DNA of 15,522 nucleotides from RUG11237 sp045119215 (GTDB taxonomy: Bacteria; Bacillota; Clostridia; Lachnospirales; Lachnospiraceae). The position numbers were made by a program, and so were the translations under genes. Of the stretch, positions 1-7,481 are shown one piece after another. Each line of letters opens with the position of its first letter. Positions within the stretch are counted from its first letter, which is position 1. The stretch is taken from contig JBGVDD010000233.1 in assembly GCA_045119215.1 (NCBI GenBank), positions 1 to 15,522 of the forward strand. Reading direction: 5' to 3'. The notes under the pieces were generated by a model. The model was not told the origin of the DNA, did not search any database, and saw only the letters and a list, made by a program, of their open reading frames with translations.

Positions 1-7
1 TGTGCAT
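1..7 (-). CDS. first codons of an overlapping downstream gene (partial)
   Basis: The stop of the 59-residue ORF overlaps an ATG (TAATG), and an AGGGAG-like ribosome binding site lies about 7 bases upstream of it. This suggests that a third, translationally coupled gene starts here and runs off the window. Only Met-His is visible, so its identity is unknown. By context it belongs to the same small-ORF chain that follows the interrupted spoIVB. Confidence 0.35.
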
Positions 8-186
8 TACGAAACTCCCTTAACAAGATCTTTTGTGTATCCTTCACCTTCCTGCACATCCTCTCTAAAAAATTTCTCATAAACCAACTCATCATATTTT
101 TGATTTAATCTGCCAACAGAGCGGATGAAACAAAGGTAAAAGAATACTATTATGATTATTCCTAGTGCAATCAATATCTTAACCAT
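7..186 (-). CDS. small predicted membrane protein, 59 aa, unknown
   Basis: I do not recognise this protein. An ATG at 186 opens a 59-codon frame. The N-terminus is a strongly hydrophobic segment (about residues 3-20, rich in Ile, Leu, Val and Phe), and a charged, hydrophilic tail rich in Glu, Lys and Asp follows. This fits a single-pass membrane protein with a short cytoplasmic or external tail. An AAGGTG ribosome binding site lies about 7 bases before the start, inside the preceding 27-codon ORF, whose last codons overlap this start by 8 bp. The stop overlaps the start of a further gene. Such tight overlaps between tiny genes are common in phages and integrative elements. In many spore formers spo0A would be expected at about this position, so this gene is likely foreign to the ancestral locus. 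Confidence 0.5.
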   Translation of the reverse strand: MVKILIALGIIIIVFFYLCFIRSVGRLNQKYDELVYEKFFREDVQEGEGYTKDLVKGVS

Positions 187-262
187 TCATTGCACCTTCT
201 TTCGTCACCGGTACTGTTTGTTCCGGTATCTTTTTTCTTATATTGACCAAGTCAGCTTTCAT
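179..262 (-). CDS. very small ORF, 27 aa, unknown
   Basis: This 27-codon frame begins at an ATG preceded by a perfect AGGAGG with a 7-base spacer (270-275), one of the best ribosome binding sites in the window. The peptide is basic and hydrophilic, with no membrane segment and no motif I recognise. Its stop overlaps the start of the 59-residue membrane protein by 8 bp, so it may serve to couple translation to that gene. It starts about 16 bases after the T tract of a hairpin terminator, so its expression may depend on readthrough. It could be a leader peptide or a real small protein; the sequence alone does not decide. Confidence 0.45.
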   Translation of the reverse strand: MKADLVNIRKKIPEQTVPVTKEGAMNG

Positions 263-277
263 GTTCGCTCCTCCTAC

Positions 278-323
278 AAAAAGGCAGGACCAAGAAGCTA
301 CATTCAAGCTAACTTAGTCCTGC
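278..323 (-). terminator. rho-independent terminator or attenuator before the small ORFs
   Basis: On the minus strand GCAGGACTAAG and CTTGGTCCTGC form an 11-bp stem containing one G-U pair. A short inner GCT/AGC stem is also possible, and a run of five T follows (282-278). The ribosome binding site of the 27-residue ORF begins only 2 bases after the T run. It could stop transcription coming from spoIVB, or act as a regulated attenuator for the small ORFs. Confidence 0.6.
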
Positions 324-341
324 TTATTAACAGTAACAAAT

Positions 342-412
342 AAGGTGGAACCAAATTAGCAATCGCACCCTAATAAAGGGCATAAAATTCTTTACTAATC
401 TAGTCCCACCTT
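342..412 (-). other. long RNA hairpin between spoIVB and the small ORFs
   Basis: Two 18-base arms (342-359 and 395-412) pair along their full length in a minus-strand transcript, with 15 Watson-Crick pairs and three G-U pairs. In a plus-strand transcript those three positions would be A-C mismatches, so the structure belongs to minus-strand RNA. The 35-base interior contains a small CCCT/AGGG hairpin. GTAAC/GTTAC outside the arms may extend the base. No T tract follows directly, so it is not a classical terminator. I see no known RNA family; an element-end structure, a protein-binding RNA or a transcript-stability hairpin are all possible. Confidence 0.55.
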
Positions 413-467
413 GTATAATGAAAAGAGTTACATCTCCTTTCCAGCACATTTTATCTTTTGTGCCAAT

Positions 468-1688
468 TCAGTTGTATCTTGCGCAAAATACTAGCCTTTT
501 CTTGGTCAATGAAATAGGACTAGAACACCGCAAACCCTTGATTTTACTGGATTTCCTTGTGTTGTTCCCATTATAACTCGTGAACATCCCCTGCACAATC
601 CCCCCTGTTTTGGAAATCAGCTCTGAATCCGTGACTTTTATTACCATTTGTTTTTTTTCACTATCCCCGTATTGTATCTGTTCAATCTCCACCTGATACT
701 GTTTCAGCTCATCTTGTAATTTACACTGTATCAAGGCAGGTCCTTTTTTTACCTCCCAGGAATATCCTACCTTTCGCCATTCTCCCTCAGCCTCATTTTT
801 TAATTTTTCGTCCACATGACCAAAAATACCACAAGTGCTGTTTTTTTCAATATTTCCCAATTTTGTAGTTTGATTATAGTAAATCATTCCTTCCAATGCA
901 CCAGGTTTTCCTGCCTTTCCGGAATGAATGTCAAATATCTGGGTTTCATATAATTCTCCCATAGATAAATCCATCAATGTTCCTGTATCCACATCATTTA
1001 CCCCATGTCCCAGACCACCAAAAGCTCCGGTTTTCGTCATATAAGTAAGAGTTCCTATCCCCTGGGCATCATCCCGCACCCACACACCAATCTTTTTCTC
1101 CTGATTTTCCGACTCCACAATGGGAACGGTTAACTCCACCAGTTCTCCCTGTCTTCGAACAGTCAGCACCGCCTGTTCTTCGCTTTTGTGAATCTGCTCT
1201 ATCAATTCCTCCTTTGTATTGATAGATACCCCATTGACTTTTTCAATATAATCCCCTGAAATCACCTTCTCTCTCGCCGGTTCCAGTAACTCTCCATTTC
1301 CACTACTCACCTGTCCACTCCCCAATACCATTACTCCATCCGTCTCTAAATAAATTCCCACAGGAATCCCCAACGCCTTCACTTTATTTTCACTAACTAC
1401 ATGTACCGCCACATTTTTTACTGGAATCACTCCAAAAAGAGAACACTTCATTTCATAGCTTCCAGTATTTCCGGTATGAATTGTAACCTGGTCATTAAGA
1501 CTCAAGGGCTGGCTCCCAATGGTGGCCAGCACCGGCACCGAAAGTTCCAACTTTACATGTTCTGTACTATTGCTATTAAAACGCAATTCATCCGGTATGG
1601 CTGATTTTATCAAATAAAAACCATAACCCATGGTAAATATAATGCTAAATACAAGTAAACCTTTTAGAAATTTTCTATACGCTTTCAC
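468..1688 (-). CDS. spoIVB: SpoIVB peptidase-like protein with disrupted C-terminus
   Basis: SpoIVB is a forespore-made serine peptidase (family S55) that crosses the inner forespore membrane and cleaves SpoIVFA, releasing SpoIVFB to process pro-sigma-K. I chose the GTG at 1688 (406 aa) because GGAGG lies 7 bases before it; the ATG at 1694 is only one base from GGAGG. Visible parts are an N-terminal membrane anchor (about residues 9-28), a PDZ region (about 110-195) and G-G-L-G-H-G with the presumed catalytic His at 228. The conserved T-G-G-I-V-Q-G-M ends at 368. The family continues M-S-G-S-P with the catalytic Ser and then a G-A-V-T-H-V block. Here the next residue is Phe, and an unrelated basic tail of 38 residues follows. 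The product should therefore be inactive as a protease. It lies downstream of recN as in spore formers, but no spo0A follows within the window. Confidence 0.85.
   Translation of the reverse strand: MKAYRKFLKGLLVFSIIFTMGYGFYLIKSAIPDELRFNSNSTEHVKLELSVPVLATIGSQPLSLNDQVTIHTGNTGSYEMKCSLFGVIPVKNVAVHVVSENKVKALGIPVGIYLETDGVMVLGSGQVSSGNGELLEPAREKVISGDYIEKVNGVSINTKEELIEQIHKSEEQAVLTVRRQGELVELTVPIVESENQEKKIGVWVRDDAQGIGTLTYMTKTGAFGGLGHGVNDVDTGTLMDLSMGELYETQIFDIHSGKAGKPGALEGMIYYNQTTKLGNIEKNSTCGIFGHVDEKLKNEAEGEWRKVGYSWEVKKGPALIQCKLQDELKQYQVEIEQIQYGDSEKKQMVIKVTDSELISKTGGIVQGMFTSYNGNNTRKSSKIKGLRCSSPISLTKKRLVFCARYN
580..590 (-). other. junction where spoIVB departs from its family; candidate insertion edge
   Basis: On the minus strand the coding sequence reads CAG GGG ATG (Gln-Gly-Met) down to about 585 and then loses all resemblance to SpoIVB. 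The break falls on the most conserved codons of the gene, just before the catalytic Ser. Conserved active-site codons are typical attachment targets for site-specific recombinases. This is a positional inference; no second copy of the core sequence is visible in the window. Confidence 0.4.
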
Positions 1689-1716
1689 AACCATACCTCC
1701 ATATTTTGTACATAAT

Positions 1717-1744
1717 AAAAAGTATACCTTTTGGTATACTTTTT
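1717..1744 (-). terminator. hairpin terminator after recN
   Basis: A perfect 12-bp inverted repeat, AAAAAGTATACC and GGTATACTTTTT, is separated by four bases. Read on the minus strand, the stem ends in a T run, about 35 bases after the recN stop. It is symmetric, so it could work in both directions. It separates the housekeeping operon from spoIVB, fitting a separate sporulation-specific promoter for spoIVB. I could not identify that promoter convincingly. Confidence 0.75.
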
Positions 1745-1779
1745 GTTTCTTTTAGTATGTGAAATCTGCAAAAAACAAA

Positions 1780-3453
1780 TCATACATTTTTTGCTAATTC
1801 TTTCATTTCTCTTGCATTTTGCAGTGTAGTTTCCGTAATGGAAACTCCCCCTAGCATTCTTGCAATTTCTTCTATTTGTGCCTCCTTTGAAAGTTCCCTT
1901 ACAGAGGTAATGGTTTTATCCCGTTTTACCGTTTTTTCGATGATAAAATGGTTGTCTGCCATAGCGGCAATCTGAGGTAAATGTGTAATGCAGAGCAACT
2001 GATGATTTTTCGAAATCACTGCCATTTTCTCTGAGACCTTTTGAGCCGTACGCCCACTAATTCCCGTGTCGATTTCATCAAAAATTAAAGTATCAATCTC
2101 ATCATGGTCTGCCATCACTGTCTTTATGGCTAACATAATTCTGGAAAGTTCTCCTCCTGACGCTGTGCTTTGTAAAGGTCGCAGCGGCTCTCCTACATTG
2201 GTGGCAATCATAAACTGTGCTGCATCTGTACCATTCTTGGTAAAATCCGCCAATCGTTGAAAATCAAAAGTCAGTTCTGTATTCAAGAAATTTAAATCCG
2301 ATAAGTGCACTTTTACTTCTTCACATAATTTTTTTCCAAAAATTCTCCGAAGCTTACTTAACTCTTCTGAAATTTTTTCCAGCTCTTTCCTCGCTTCTGC
2401 ATAATTTCGAGACAGATGTTCCAAATAGGCATCGTAATCTATACATGCTTCCAATTGTTTACATTTTTCTTCCCGATACGCCAGAATTTCTGCAATGGTT
2501 TTTCCATATTTTGATTTTAAAGTATTGATAAGATTTAACCTTTCCTCCGTGTAATGAAACTGTTCCTCACTAAATTCCAATTCTTCTAAATATTGGGCAA
2601 TATCCCTGTTAAAATCGTTGAGTAAACCATCAATTTCCACTAACTGGCCTTTTTGTTCCTGTAGTCTCTCCACATCCTGTGGCAGAGACTCCATAAGTTT
2701 TACACAGTTTCCCAGTAATTCCCCAGCACTTTCCCTATTTCCATACCCTGTAATATGATGAATCTGTCCTAACACCTCAACAATCCTTCGACTATTGTTC
2801 ATGAGATGAAACTGTGATTCTAATTCTTCATCTTCTCCCACTCTTAGGTTGGCTTTCTCAATTTCCTTTACTTCAAATTCCATAAAGGAGATTTCTCTGA
2901 TACGTTTTTCTTTATTTTCAGAGGCATCTTCATACTCTTTTTTTATTTTCTGGTAATTTTGAAAACATTGTGCTAACTCTTTTTTTATTTTCCAAACCTG
3001 CTCTCCAGCGTATTCATCCAAAATATCCAGATGCTTATTCTGATTTAATAATAACTGCTGTTCATGCTGTCCATAAATATCAATCAGAATCTCTGATACC
3101 TGCTGTAATGCCTTGATGGTTACTGTTTCACCGTTAATCCGGTTACTCCAACGTCCGTTCTGATATTTTCTAGAAAGAATCATCTCGTCTTCTTCCATAA
3201 AAAAACCCATTTCTCTTAATTTTTCTCTCTGATGTTCCTTGGAAATAGAAAAGACCGCCTCTACATACAAGGGTTTCTCCTTATCCTTAATAATGGATGG
3301 TTCTAATTTCCCTCCAAATGCCAGATTTAAAGAACCCAGAAGCATAGATTTTCCTGCTCCCGTTTCTCCTGTTAGAATATTTAACCCCTCCTTAAAGGTA
3401 ATCTCTGCCGAATCAATAAGTCCTAAATTTTTTACATTTAAGTCCAATAACAT
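1780..3453 (-). CDS. recN: DNA repair protein RecN
   Basis: RecN is an SMC-like ATPase that acts at DNA double-strand breaks and helps RecA-dependent recombination on the nucleoid. At 557 aa it has the usual family length. The Walker A motif G-E-T-G-A-G-K-S is at residues 29-36. A long coiled-coil middle (about 150-370) is rich in Glu, Lys and Leu. The ABC signature S-G-G-E-L-S follows at about 432-437, and Walker B with its catalytic acid (L-I-F-D-E-I-D-T-G) at about 456-464. The start lies 19 bases after the argR stop. Its ribosome binding site sits in a run of eight G (3466-3473) that begins with the last base of the argR stop codon. It is the last gene of the housekeeping operon and ends before the hairpin at 1717-1744. 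The argR-recN linkage is conserved across Firmicutes. Confidence 0.96.
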   Translation of the reverse strand: MLLDLNVKNLGLIDSAEITFKEGLNILTGETGAGKSMLLGSLNLAFGGKLEPSIIKDKEKPLYVEAVFSISKEHQREKLREMGFFMEEDEMILSRKYQNGRWSNRINGETVTIKALQQVSEILIDIYGQHEQQLLLNQNKHLDILDEYAGEQVWKIKKELAQCFQNYQKIKKEYEDASENKEKRIREISFMEFEVKEIEKANLRVGEDEELESQFHLMNNSRRIVEVLGQIHHITGYGNRESAGELLGNCVKLMESLPQDVERLQEQKGQLVEIDGLLNDFNRDIAQYLEELEFSEEQFHYTEERLNLINTLKSKYGKTIAEILAYREEKCKQLEACIDYDAYLEHLSRNYAEARKELEKISEELSKLRRIFGKKLCEEVKVHLSDLNFLNTELTFDFQRLADFTKNGTDAAQFMIATNVGEPLRPLQSTASGGELSRIMLAIKTVMADHDEIDTLIFDEIDTGISGRTAQKVSEKMAVISKNHQLLCITHLPQIAAMADNHFIIEKTVKRDKTITSVRELSKEAQIEEIARMLGGVSITETTLQNAREMKELAKNV

Positions 3454-3472
3454 ATTTTATATTCTCCCCCCC

Positions 3473-3922
3473 CTATTTTGCTACAATTCTGCGTATTTTT
3501 TCCATAACAATTTTGGTGTCATCCACACTGCGAATGGCGCACATGATAGTATCATCTCCTGCAATACAACCTACCACCTGATGCCACTTTAATGCATCAA
3601 TTGCCGCCGCCACTGCCATAGCCATTCCTGCCACAGTCTTAATCACTAAAATATTCTGAGCCATATCCATAGAAAGAAATCCATCCTTTAACACTCGCAT
3701 ATACTTTTCTGAAGTAGCATCCTGGTTCTGAAACAGAGCATATTTTGAGCCTTTTTTTCCAGAGGCTATCTTCGTTAGATTCAATTCCCTAATATCCCTT
3801 GAAACTGTTGCCTGAGTTACCTTAAATCCAGCTTCCTTTAATTTTTCTGCCAATTCTTCCTGAGTCTCTATATCATAGCTGGCAATCAGCTCAACAATCT
3901 TTGCCTGTCTACTGCTCTTCAT
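3473..3922 (-). CDS. argR: arginine repressor ArgR/AhrC
   Basis: ArgR is a hexameric transcription factor that binds arginine. It represses arginine synthesis genes and activates catabolic ones. At 149 aa it is full length. The N-terminal winged helix-turn-helix (about 1-70) contains T-Q-A-T-V-S-R-D-I-R-E-L, the DNA-reading helix. The C-terminal oligomerisation and arginine-binding domain contains G-C-I-A-G-D-D-T-I (118-126), whose Asp pair contacts arginine in known structures. The start is 2 bp after the nadK stop, and its ribosome binding site AGGAGAG lies inside the end of nadK, so the two are probably translationally coupled. Its place between nadK and recN is the standard clostridial and bacillar arrangement. 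I see no obvious ARG box here. Confidence 0.95.
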   Translation of the reverse strand: MKSSRQAKIVELIASYDIETQEELAEKLKEAGFKVTQATVSRDIRELNLTKIASGKKGSKYALFQNQDATSEKYMRVLKDGFLSMDMAQNILVIKTVAGMAMAVAAAIDALKWHQVVGCIAGDDTIMCAIRSVDDTKIVMEKIRRIVAK

Positions 3923-3924
3923 AC

Positions 3925-4758
3925 TTACTCTCCTAACTTTCGGCGCAATGTTTCCAAGAAACTAATCTGGCTTAATTTCAACATTTTCACTGTACTCTCT
4001 GCCCTCGCAATACACACAGCTTCCCCCGACTTTAAATGAAAGGTGGAATCCCCGTCAAAAACTACCTCTGCGGTTTCTGATTCTTCCTTTCTTCCCGGTC
4101 CAATCTCCACACAGATATCATCATTACCGTCTAACACAATGCTTCTGGTATTCAAAGTGTGGGGGCAGATAGGTGTAATCACAATGGAACTGGCACAGGG
4201 TTTTACAATGGGACCTCCTGCTGATAAATTATATCCTGTGGAACCAGTTGGTGTAGCCACAATCACACCATCTGCCTGATAGGAATGAAGATATTCCCCA
4301 TTGACGAAAATCCGATACTCCACCGTACGCAGTTTTCCTTCTCTTGTAATGACCACATCATTTAAAGCTACCGCTTTCCTCTCTGATTTTCCTTGTAGCA
4401 GTGTAGTCCCCTCTAACATCATTCGTTCTTCAATCATGTATTCATCTGACATTAATTTGTCCAACGCAGGATAAATCTGGGAAGTTTCTACTTCCGTAAG
4501 ATATCCCAAAGTTCCCAGATTCACCCCCAACATGGGAACATCTGTCTTCAATACTCCATGAGCTGCCCGGATAAAGGTTCCATCTCCACCGATTACAAGA
4601 ATACATTGAGTATCCTTAGGTATCTTCTCACTGGAAATATGATTGGAGGTATCTGTTACCACAGTGGCTCCCGCTTCTTTTAAATATTTTTCTATTTCCT
4701 CTGTCACCTGCATTTTTTCATCTTTCTGCAGATTTGCTAAGATATAAAACTTATCCAT
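3925..4758 (-). CDS. nadK: NAD kinase
   Basis: This enzyme phosphorylates NAD to NADP in the cytoplasm, feeding reductive biosynthesis including the isoprenoid steps encoded nearby. The start at 4758 gives 277 aa. It is chosen because AAGGAG lies about 7 bases upstream and because the longer frame to 4812 would overlap tlyA and add 18 residues with no family character. Signature motifs are G-G-D-G-T (57-61), N-L-G-T-L-G-Y-L (80-87), the N-D of A-L-N-D-V (133-134), and the nucleotide-binding block T-P-T-G-S-T-G-Y-N-L-S-A-G-G-P (169-183). It lies 28 bp after tlyA. The older name is ppnK. Nothing is unusual. Confidence 0.95.
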   Translation of the reverse strand: MDKFYILANLQKDEKMQVTEEIEKYLKEAGATVVTDTSNHISSEKIPKDTQCILVIGGDGTFIRAAHGVLKTDVPMLGVNLGTLGYLTEVETSQIYPALDKLMSDEYMIEERMMLEGTTLLQGKSERKAVALNDVVITREGKLRTVEYRIFVNGEYLHSYQADGVIVATPTGSTGYNLSAGGPIVKPCASSIVITPICPHTLNTRSIVLDGNDDICVEIGPGRKEESETAEVVFDGDSTFHLKSGEAVCIARAESTVKMLKLSQISFLETLRRKLGE

Positions 4759-4786
4759 TCTTTTCTCCTTGTGCCCCTGAATGATA

Positions 4787-5593
4787 TTAATCCAAGTCTG
4801 CATGGGCAGCATCCACTACCAGCTTGATTTTTCCAAAATCAAACTCCAAAGCTTCATCTTTTTGAATATGTAGCAGATACTCAATATTGCCTTCCGGTCC
4901 TTTCACCGGGGAGTAGTCCAGATTTAAAACCCGAAATCCATTATCAAGCACAAAGGAAATCACCATCTCAATTACTTCCTGATGCACTGATTTTTCCCGG
5001 ACTACGCCTTTTTTTCCTACTTTGTCTCTGCCTGCTTCGAATTGGGGTTTAATCAGACAGACCATCTGTGCCTTGTCTGCAAGCAATTGATAGGCAGGAA
5101 GTAACACCTTGGTAAGAGATATGAATGAAACATCTACCGAAGCGAAACCGATTTCTTCCCCAATATCCTCCGGAGTTACATATTTGATATTTGTCTTTTC
5201 CATACAAATAACCCGTTCATCCTGACGAAGCTTCCATGCAAGCTGTCCATGTCCTACATCCACTGCATATACCTTCACCGCACCATTTTGCAGCATGCAG
5301 TCCGTAAAACCTCCAGTAGATGAACCGATATCCATACAAACTTTTCCTTCTAATGCCACATCAAAAACATCCACTGCCTTCTCAAGTTTTAACCCGCCAC
5401 GGCTTACGTATTTTAATGTACTACCCTTAATTTCAATATTCACTGTATTTTTTTCCGGATCAAAGGTGGTTCCTGCCTTGTCTTCTCTTTGTCCATTGAC
5501 AAATACATTCCCTGCCATAATAATGGCCTTAGCCTTTTCCCTTGATTCTGCTAAGTTTCTTTTTACCAATAATACATCTAATCTTTCTTTCAT
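4787..5593 (-). CDS. tlyA: TlyA-family 2'-O-ribose rRNA methyltransferase
   Basis: TlyA proteins methylate ribose 2'-OH of 16S and/or 23S rRNA; in mycobacteria this sensitises ribosomes to capreomycin. Firmicute members (B. subtilis YqxC) lie in this same operon. The 268-aa protein has an N-terminal S4 RNA-binding domain (about 1-60, starting with R-L-D-V-L-L-V and containing A-G-N-V-F-V-N-G). An FtsJ/RrmJ-like Rossmann methyltransferase domain follows. The SAM-binding D-I-G-S-S-T-G-G-F-T-D is at 88-98, Y-A-V-D-V-G at 109-114, D-V-S-F-I-S-L at 154-160 and K-P-Q-F-E-A-G-R at 182-189. It starts 7 bp after dxs. Family assignment is firm; the exact target nucleotide is not visible from sequence. 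A haemolysin role, as in the old name, is not supported here. Confidence 0.92.
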   Translation of the reverse strand: MKERLDVLLVKRNLAESREKAKAIIMAGNVFVNGQREDKAGTTFDPEKNTVNIEIKGSTLKYVSRGGLKLEKAVDVFDVALEGKVCMDIGSSTGGFTDCMLQNGAVKVYAVDVGHGQLAWKLRQDERVICMEKTNIKYVTPEDIGEEIGFASVDVSFISLTKVLLPAYQLLADKAQMVCLIKPQFEAGRDKVGKKGVVREKSVHQEVIEMVISFVLDNGFRVLNLDYSPVKGPEGNIEYLLHIQKDEALEFDFGKIKLVVDAAHADLD

Positions 5594-5600
5594 CTTAATC

Positions 5601-7466
5601 CTATAAACCTATAAATGCCGAAACAATTCTTCCCGTAATTGCCTCTGTATCAATACCTACTTCTTTTTTCAACAAATCTACATTTCCATGCTCCACATAA
5701 TCATCCGGCAACGCCACAATCTCTACTTTTACATCCAACTGTTTTTCCAAGACAAAGACTGCAACCTGCTCTCCAAAACCACCTTGTTGTATTCCTTCCT
5801 CCATTGTGACAATCAATTTATGTTCTTTCGCCAATTCTACAATCTTTTCCTTGTCAAAAGGCTTTGCAAATCTGGCATTCACAAGAGTACAGTTATAACC
5901 AATATCCTTTAATCTTTCACGCACCATTTTTGCTGTCTGAACCATACTTCCAAAGGCAACCAATGCAATCTCATCTTCATCGTAGAGGGTCTCACTTTTT
6001 CCAAGCCTTATTGGTGTTCTATATTCCTTAAATCCATCGTAGGCCTCTCCTCTAGGATAACGAATGGCAATAGGTCCATCAAACTCCACCGCAAACTTCA
6101 TCATATCCGACAATTCCCATTTGTTCTTTGGTGCCATTATGTGCATGTTAGGAACCCCCATGAGAAACGAAATGTCAAAGATACCTTGATGAGTCTCTCC
6201 GTCGCTTCCCACCAGACCCGCTCTGTCAATTGCAAATACCACAGGCAGGTTCTGAATACACACGTCGTGTATCACCTGATCATATGCCCTTTGCAAAAAG
6301 GAGGAATACAAGGCAACAATAGGCTTCATCCCGGCTGCAGCCAATCCGGCTGCAAATGTTACTGCATGTTCCTCTGCAATACCCACATCAAAAAAACGTT
6401 CCGGATAGGTATTGCGGAATCGCTTTAGTCCTGTCCCATCCGGCATGGCAGCGGTAATGGCCACCACTTTCTCATTTCTGGCTCCTAATTTTACCATAAC
6501 AGTAGAAAACACATGTGTATATCCTGGCTTTTTCTTTCTGACAATTGGAAGCCCGGTATTAATATCAAAGGGTTCCGTACCATGAAATCGGGAAGGATGT
6601 CTTTCCGCCGGTTCATATCCGTGACCTTTGTGAGTCAATACATGCACCAGAACCGGTCCCTTTACTTTCTTGGCCTCCCTCAACACCCTTACTAATTTTT
6701 CCAGATTATGACCATCCACGGGGCCTAAGTATTTTATTCCCATATCTTCAAAGAACATTCCCGGCACCACCAACTGCTTGATACCGCTCTTAATTTTATT
6801 CAAATTCTTGATTACCTTGTCTCCTCTTGAAGATCTTTTAATCAGTGTATTTGCCACACTTTCCTTAAATCCATTATAAGCTTCTGCTGTGCGAAGGTTC
6901 CCCAGATAGGCGTTCATACCGCCAACATTTTCTGAAATAGACATATTATTATCATTTAATATTATCAAGAAATTACTTTTTAGTCTGGAGGCATTATTTA
7001 GCGCCTCATAAGCCATCCCGCCTGTAAGGGCTCCATCTCCGATAACTGCTGCCACGTAATAGTCTTCTTTTTGAATCTCCCTGGCTTCCACATAACCTAA
7101 TGCGGCTGAGATGGAAGTGGAGCTGTGTCCTGTATCGAAACAGTCACACTCGCTTTCTTTCCTTTTGGGAAATCCACTCATTCCACCGTACTTTCTCAAT
7201 ACGTCAAAACCTTCCCTACGACCGGTAAGAATCTTGTGGGTATAGGCCTGATGTCCCACATCCCACACAATTTTATCTTTTGGCAAATCCAGCACCAGAT
7301 GTAAAGCCATAGTCAATTCCACCACACCTAGATTAGAGGCCAGATGTCCCCCGGAGGTACTGATTTTTTCTATTAAAAATTTTCGAATTTCACCAGATAA
7401 CTCTTTCAGCTCTTCTTTTTTTAGTTCTTTAATATCATTTGGTTTCTGTATACGTTCCAAGAACAT
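5601..7466 (-). CDS. dxs: 1-deoxy-D-xylulose-5-phosphate synthase
   Basis: Dxs condenses pyruvate and glyceraldehyde 3-phosphate with thiamine diphosphate to give DXP, the entry step of the MEP isoprenoid pathway and a precursor for thiamine and pyridoxal. The 621-aa protein is full length. Motifs are G-H-Q-A-Y (71-75), T-G-H-S-S-T-S-I-S (112-120), the thiamine-diphosphate/Mg motif G-D-G-A-L-T-G-G (143-150) with E-A-L-N-N following, the catalytic Glu in G-I-A-E-E-H-A-V (Glu366), and D-R-A-G-L-V-G-S-D-G-E-T-H-Q-G (414-428). AGGTGG precedes the ATG closely. It lies 15 bp after ispA, so the first pathway enzyme and the prenyl-chain enzyme are made together. No truncation or odd residues were seen. 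Confidence 0.97.
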   Translation of the reverse strand: MFLERIQKPNDIKELKKEELKELSGEIRKFLIEKISTSGGHLASNLGVVELTMALHLVLDLPKDKIVWDVGHQAYTHKILTGRREGFDVLRKYGGMSGFPKRKESECDCFDTGHSSTSISAALGYVEAREIQKEDYYVAAVIGDGALTGGMAYEALNNASRLKSNFLIILNDNNMSISENVGGMNAYLGNLRTAEAYNGFKESVANTLIKRSSRGDKVIKNLNKIKSGIKQLVVPGMFFEDMGIKYLGPVDGHNLEKLVRVLREAKKVKGPVLVHVLTHKGHGYEPAERHPSRFHGTEPFDINTGLPIVRKKKPGYTHVFSTVMVKLGARNEKVVAITAAMPDGTGLKRFRNTYPERFFDVGIAEEHAVTFAAGLAAAGMKPIVALYSSFLQRAYDQVIHDVCIQNLPVVFAIDRAGLVGSDGETHQGIFDISFLMGVPNMHIMAPKNKWELSDMMKFAVEFDGPIAIRYPRGEAYDGFKEYRTPIRLGKSETLYDEDEIALVAFGSMVQTAKMVRERLKDIGYNCTLVNARFAKPFDKEKIVELAKEHKLIVTMEEGIQQGGFGEQVAVFVLEKQLDVKVEIVALPDDYVEHGNVDLLKKEVGIDTEAITGRIVSAFIGL

Positions 7467-7481
7467 AAAACCACCTTCTTC

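Noticed and set aside
152..343. Plus-strand 63-codon ORF over the small-ORF region
   Set aside because: It lies antisense to two minus-strand ORFs with good ribosome binding sites and runs through the terminator hairpin; no coding character seen.
394..419. Plus-strand promoter TTTACT-17-TATAAT facing into the spoIVB 3' end
   Set aside because: The boxes are acceptable, but the -35 overlaps the hairpin arm and no plus-strand gene follows. It could make antisense RNA, but AT-rich DNA gives such matches by chance.
340..420. Plus-strand T-box-like antiterminator (GGTGGAACC with a later GTCCCACCTT)
   Set aside because: The core resembles a T-box, but no plus-strand gene follows, no T tract is present, and the long helix is fully paired only in minus-strand RNA. 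No stem I features were recognised upstream.
1689..1744. Sigma-F/G promoter for spoIVB using the GTATA in the terminator stem
   Set aside because: GTATA fits a forespore -35 box, but no convincing -10 (CATNNTA-like) is found at the right distance with room for a leader.
4759..4812. Longer NadK start overlapping tlyA
   Set aside because: The 18 extra residues are not family-like and the internal ATG at 4758 has a much better ribosome binding site.
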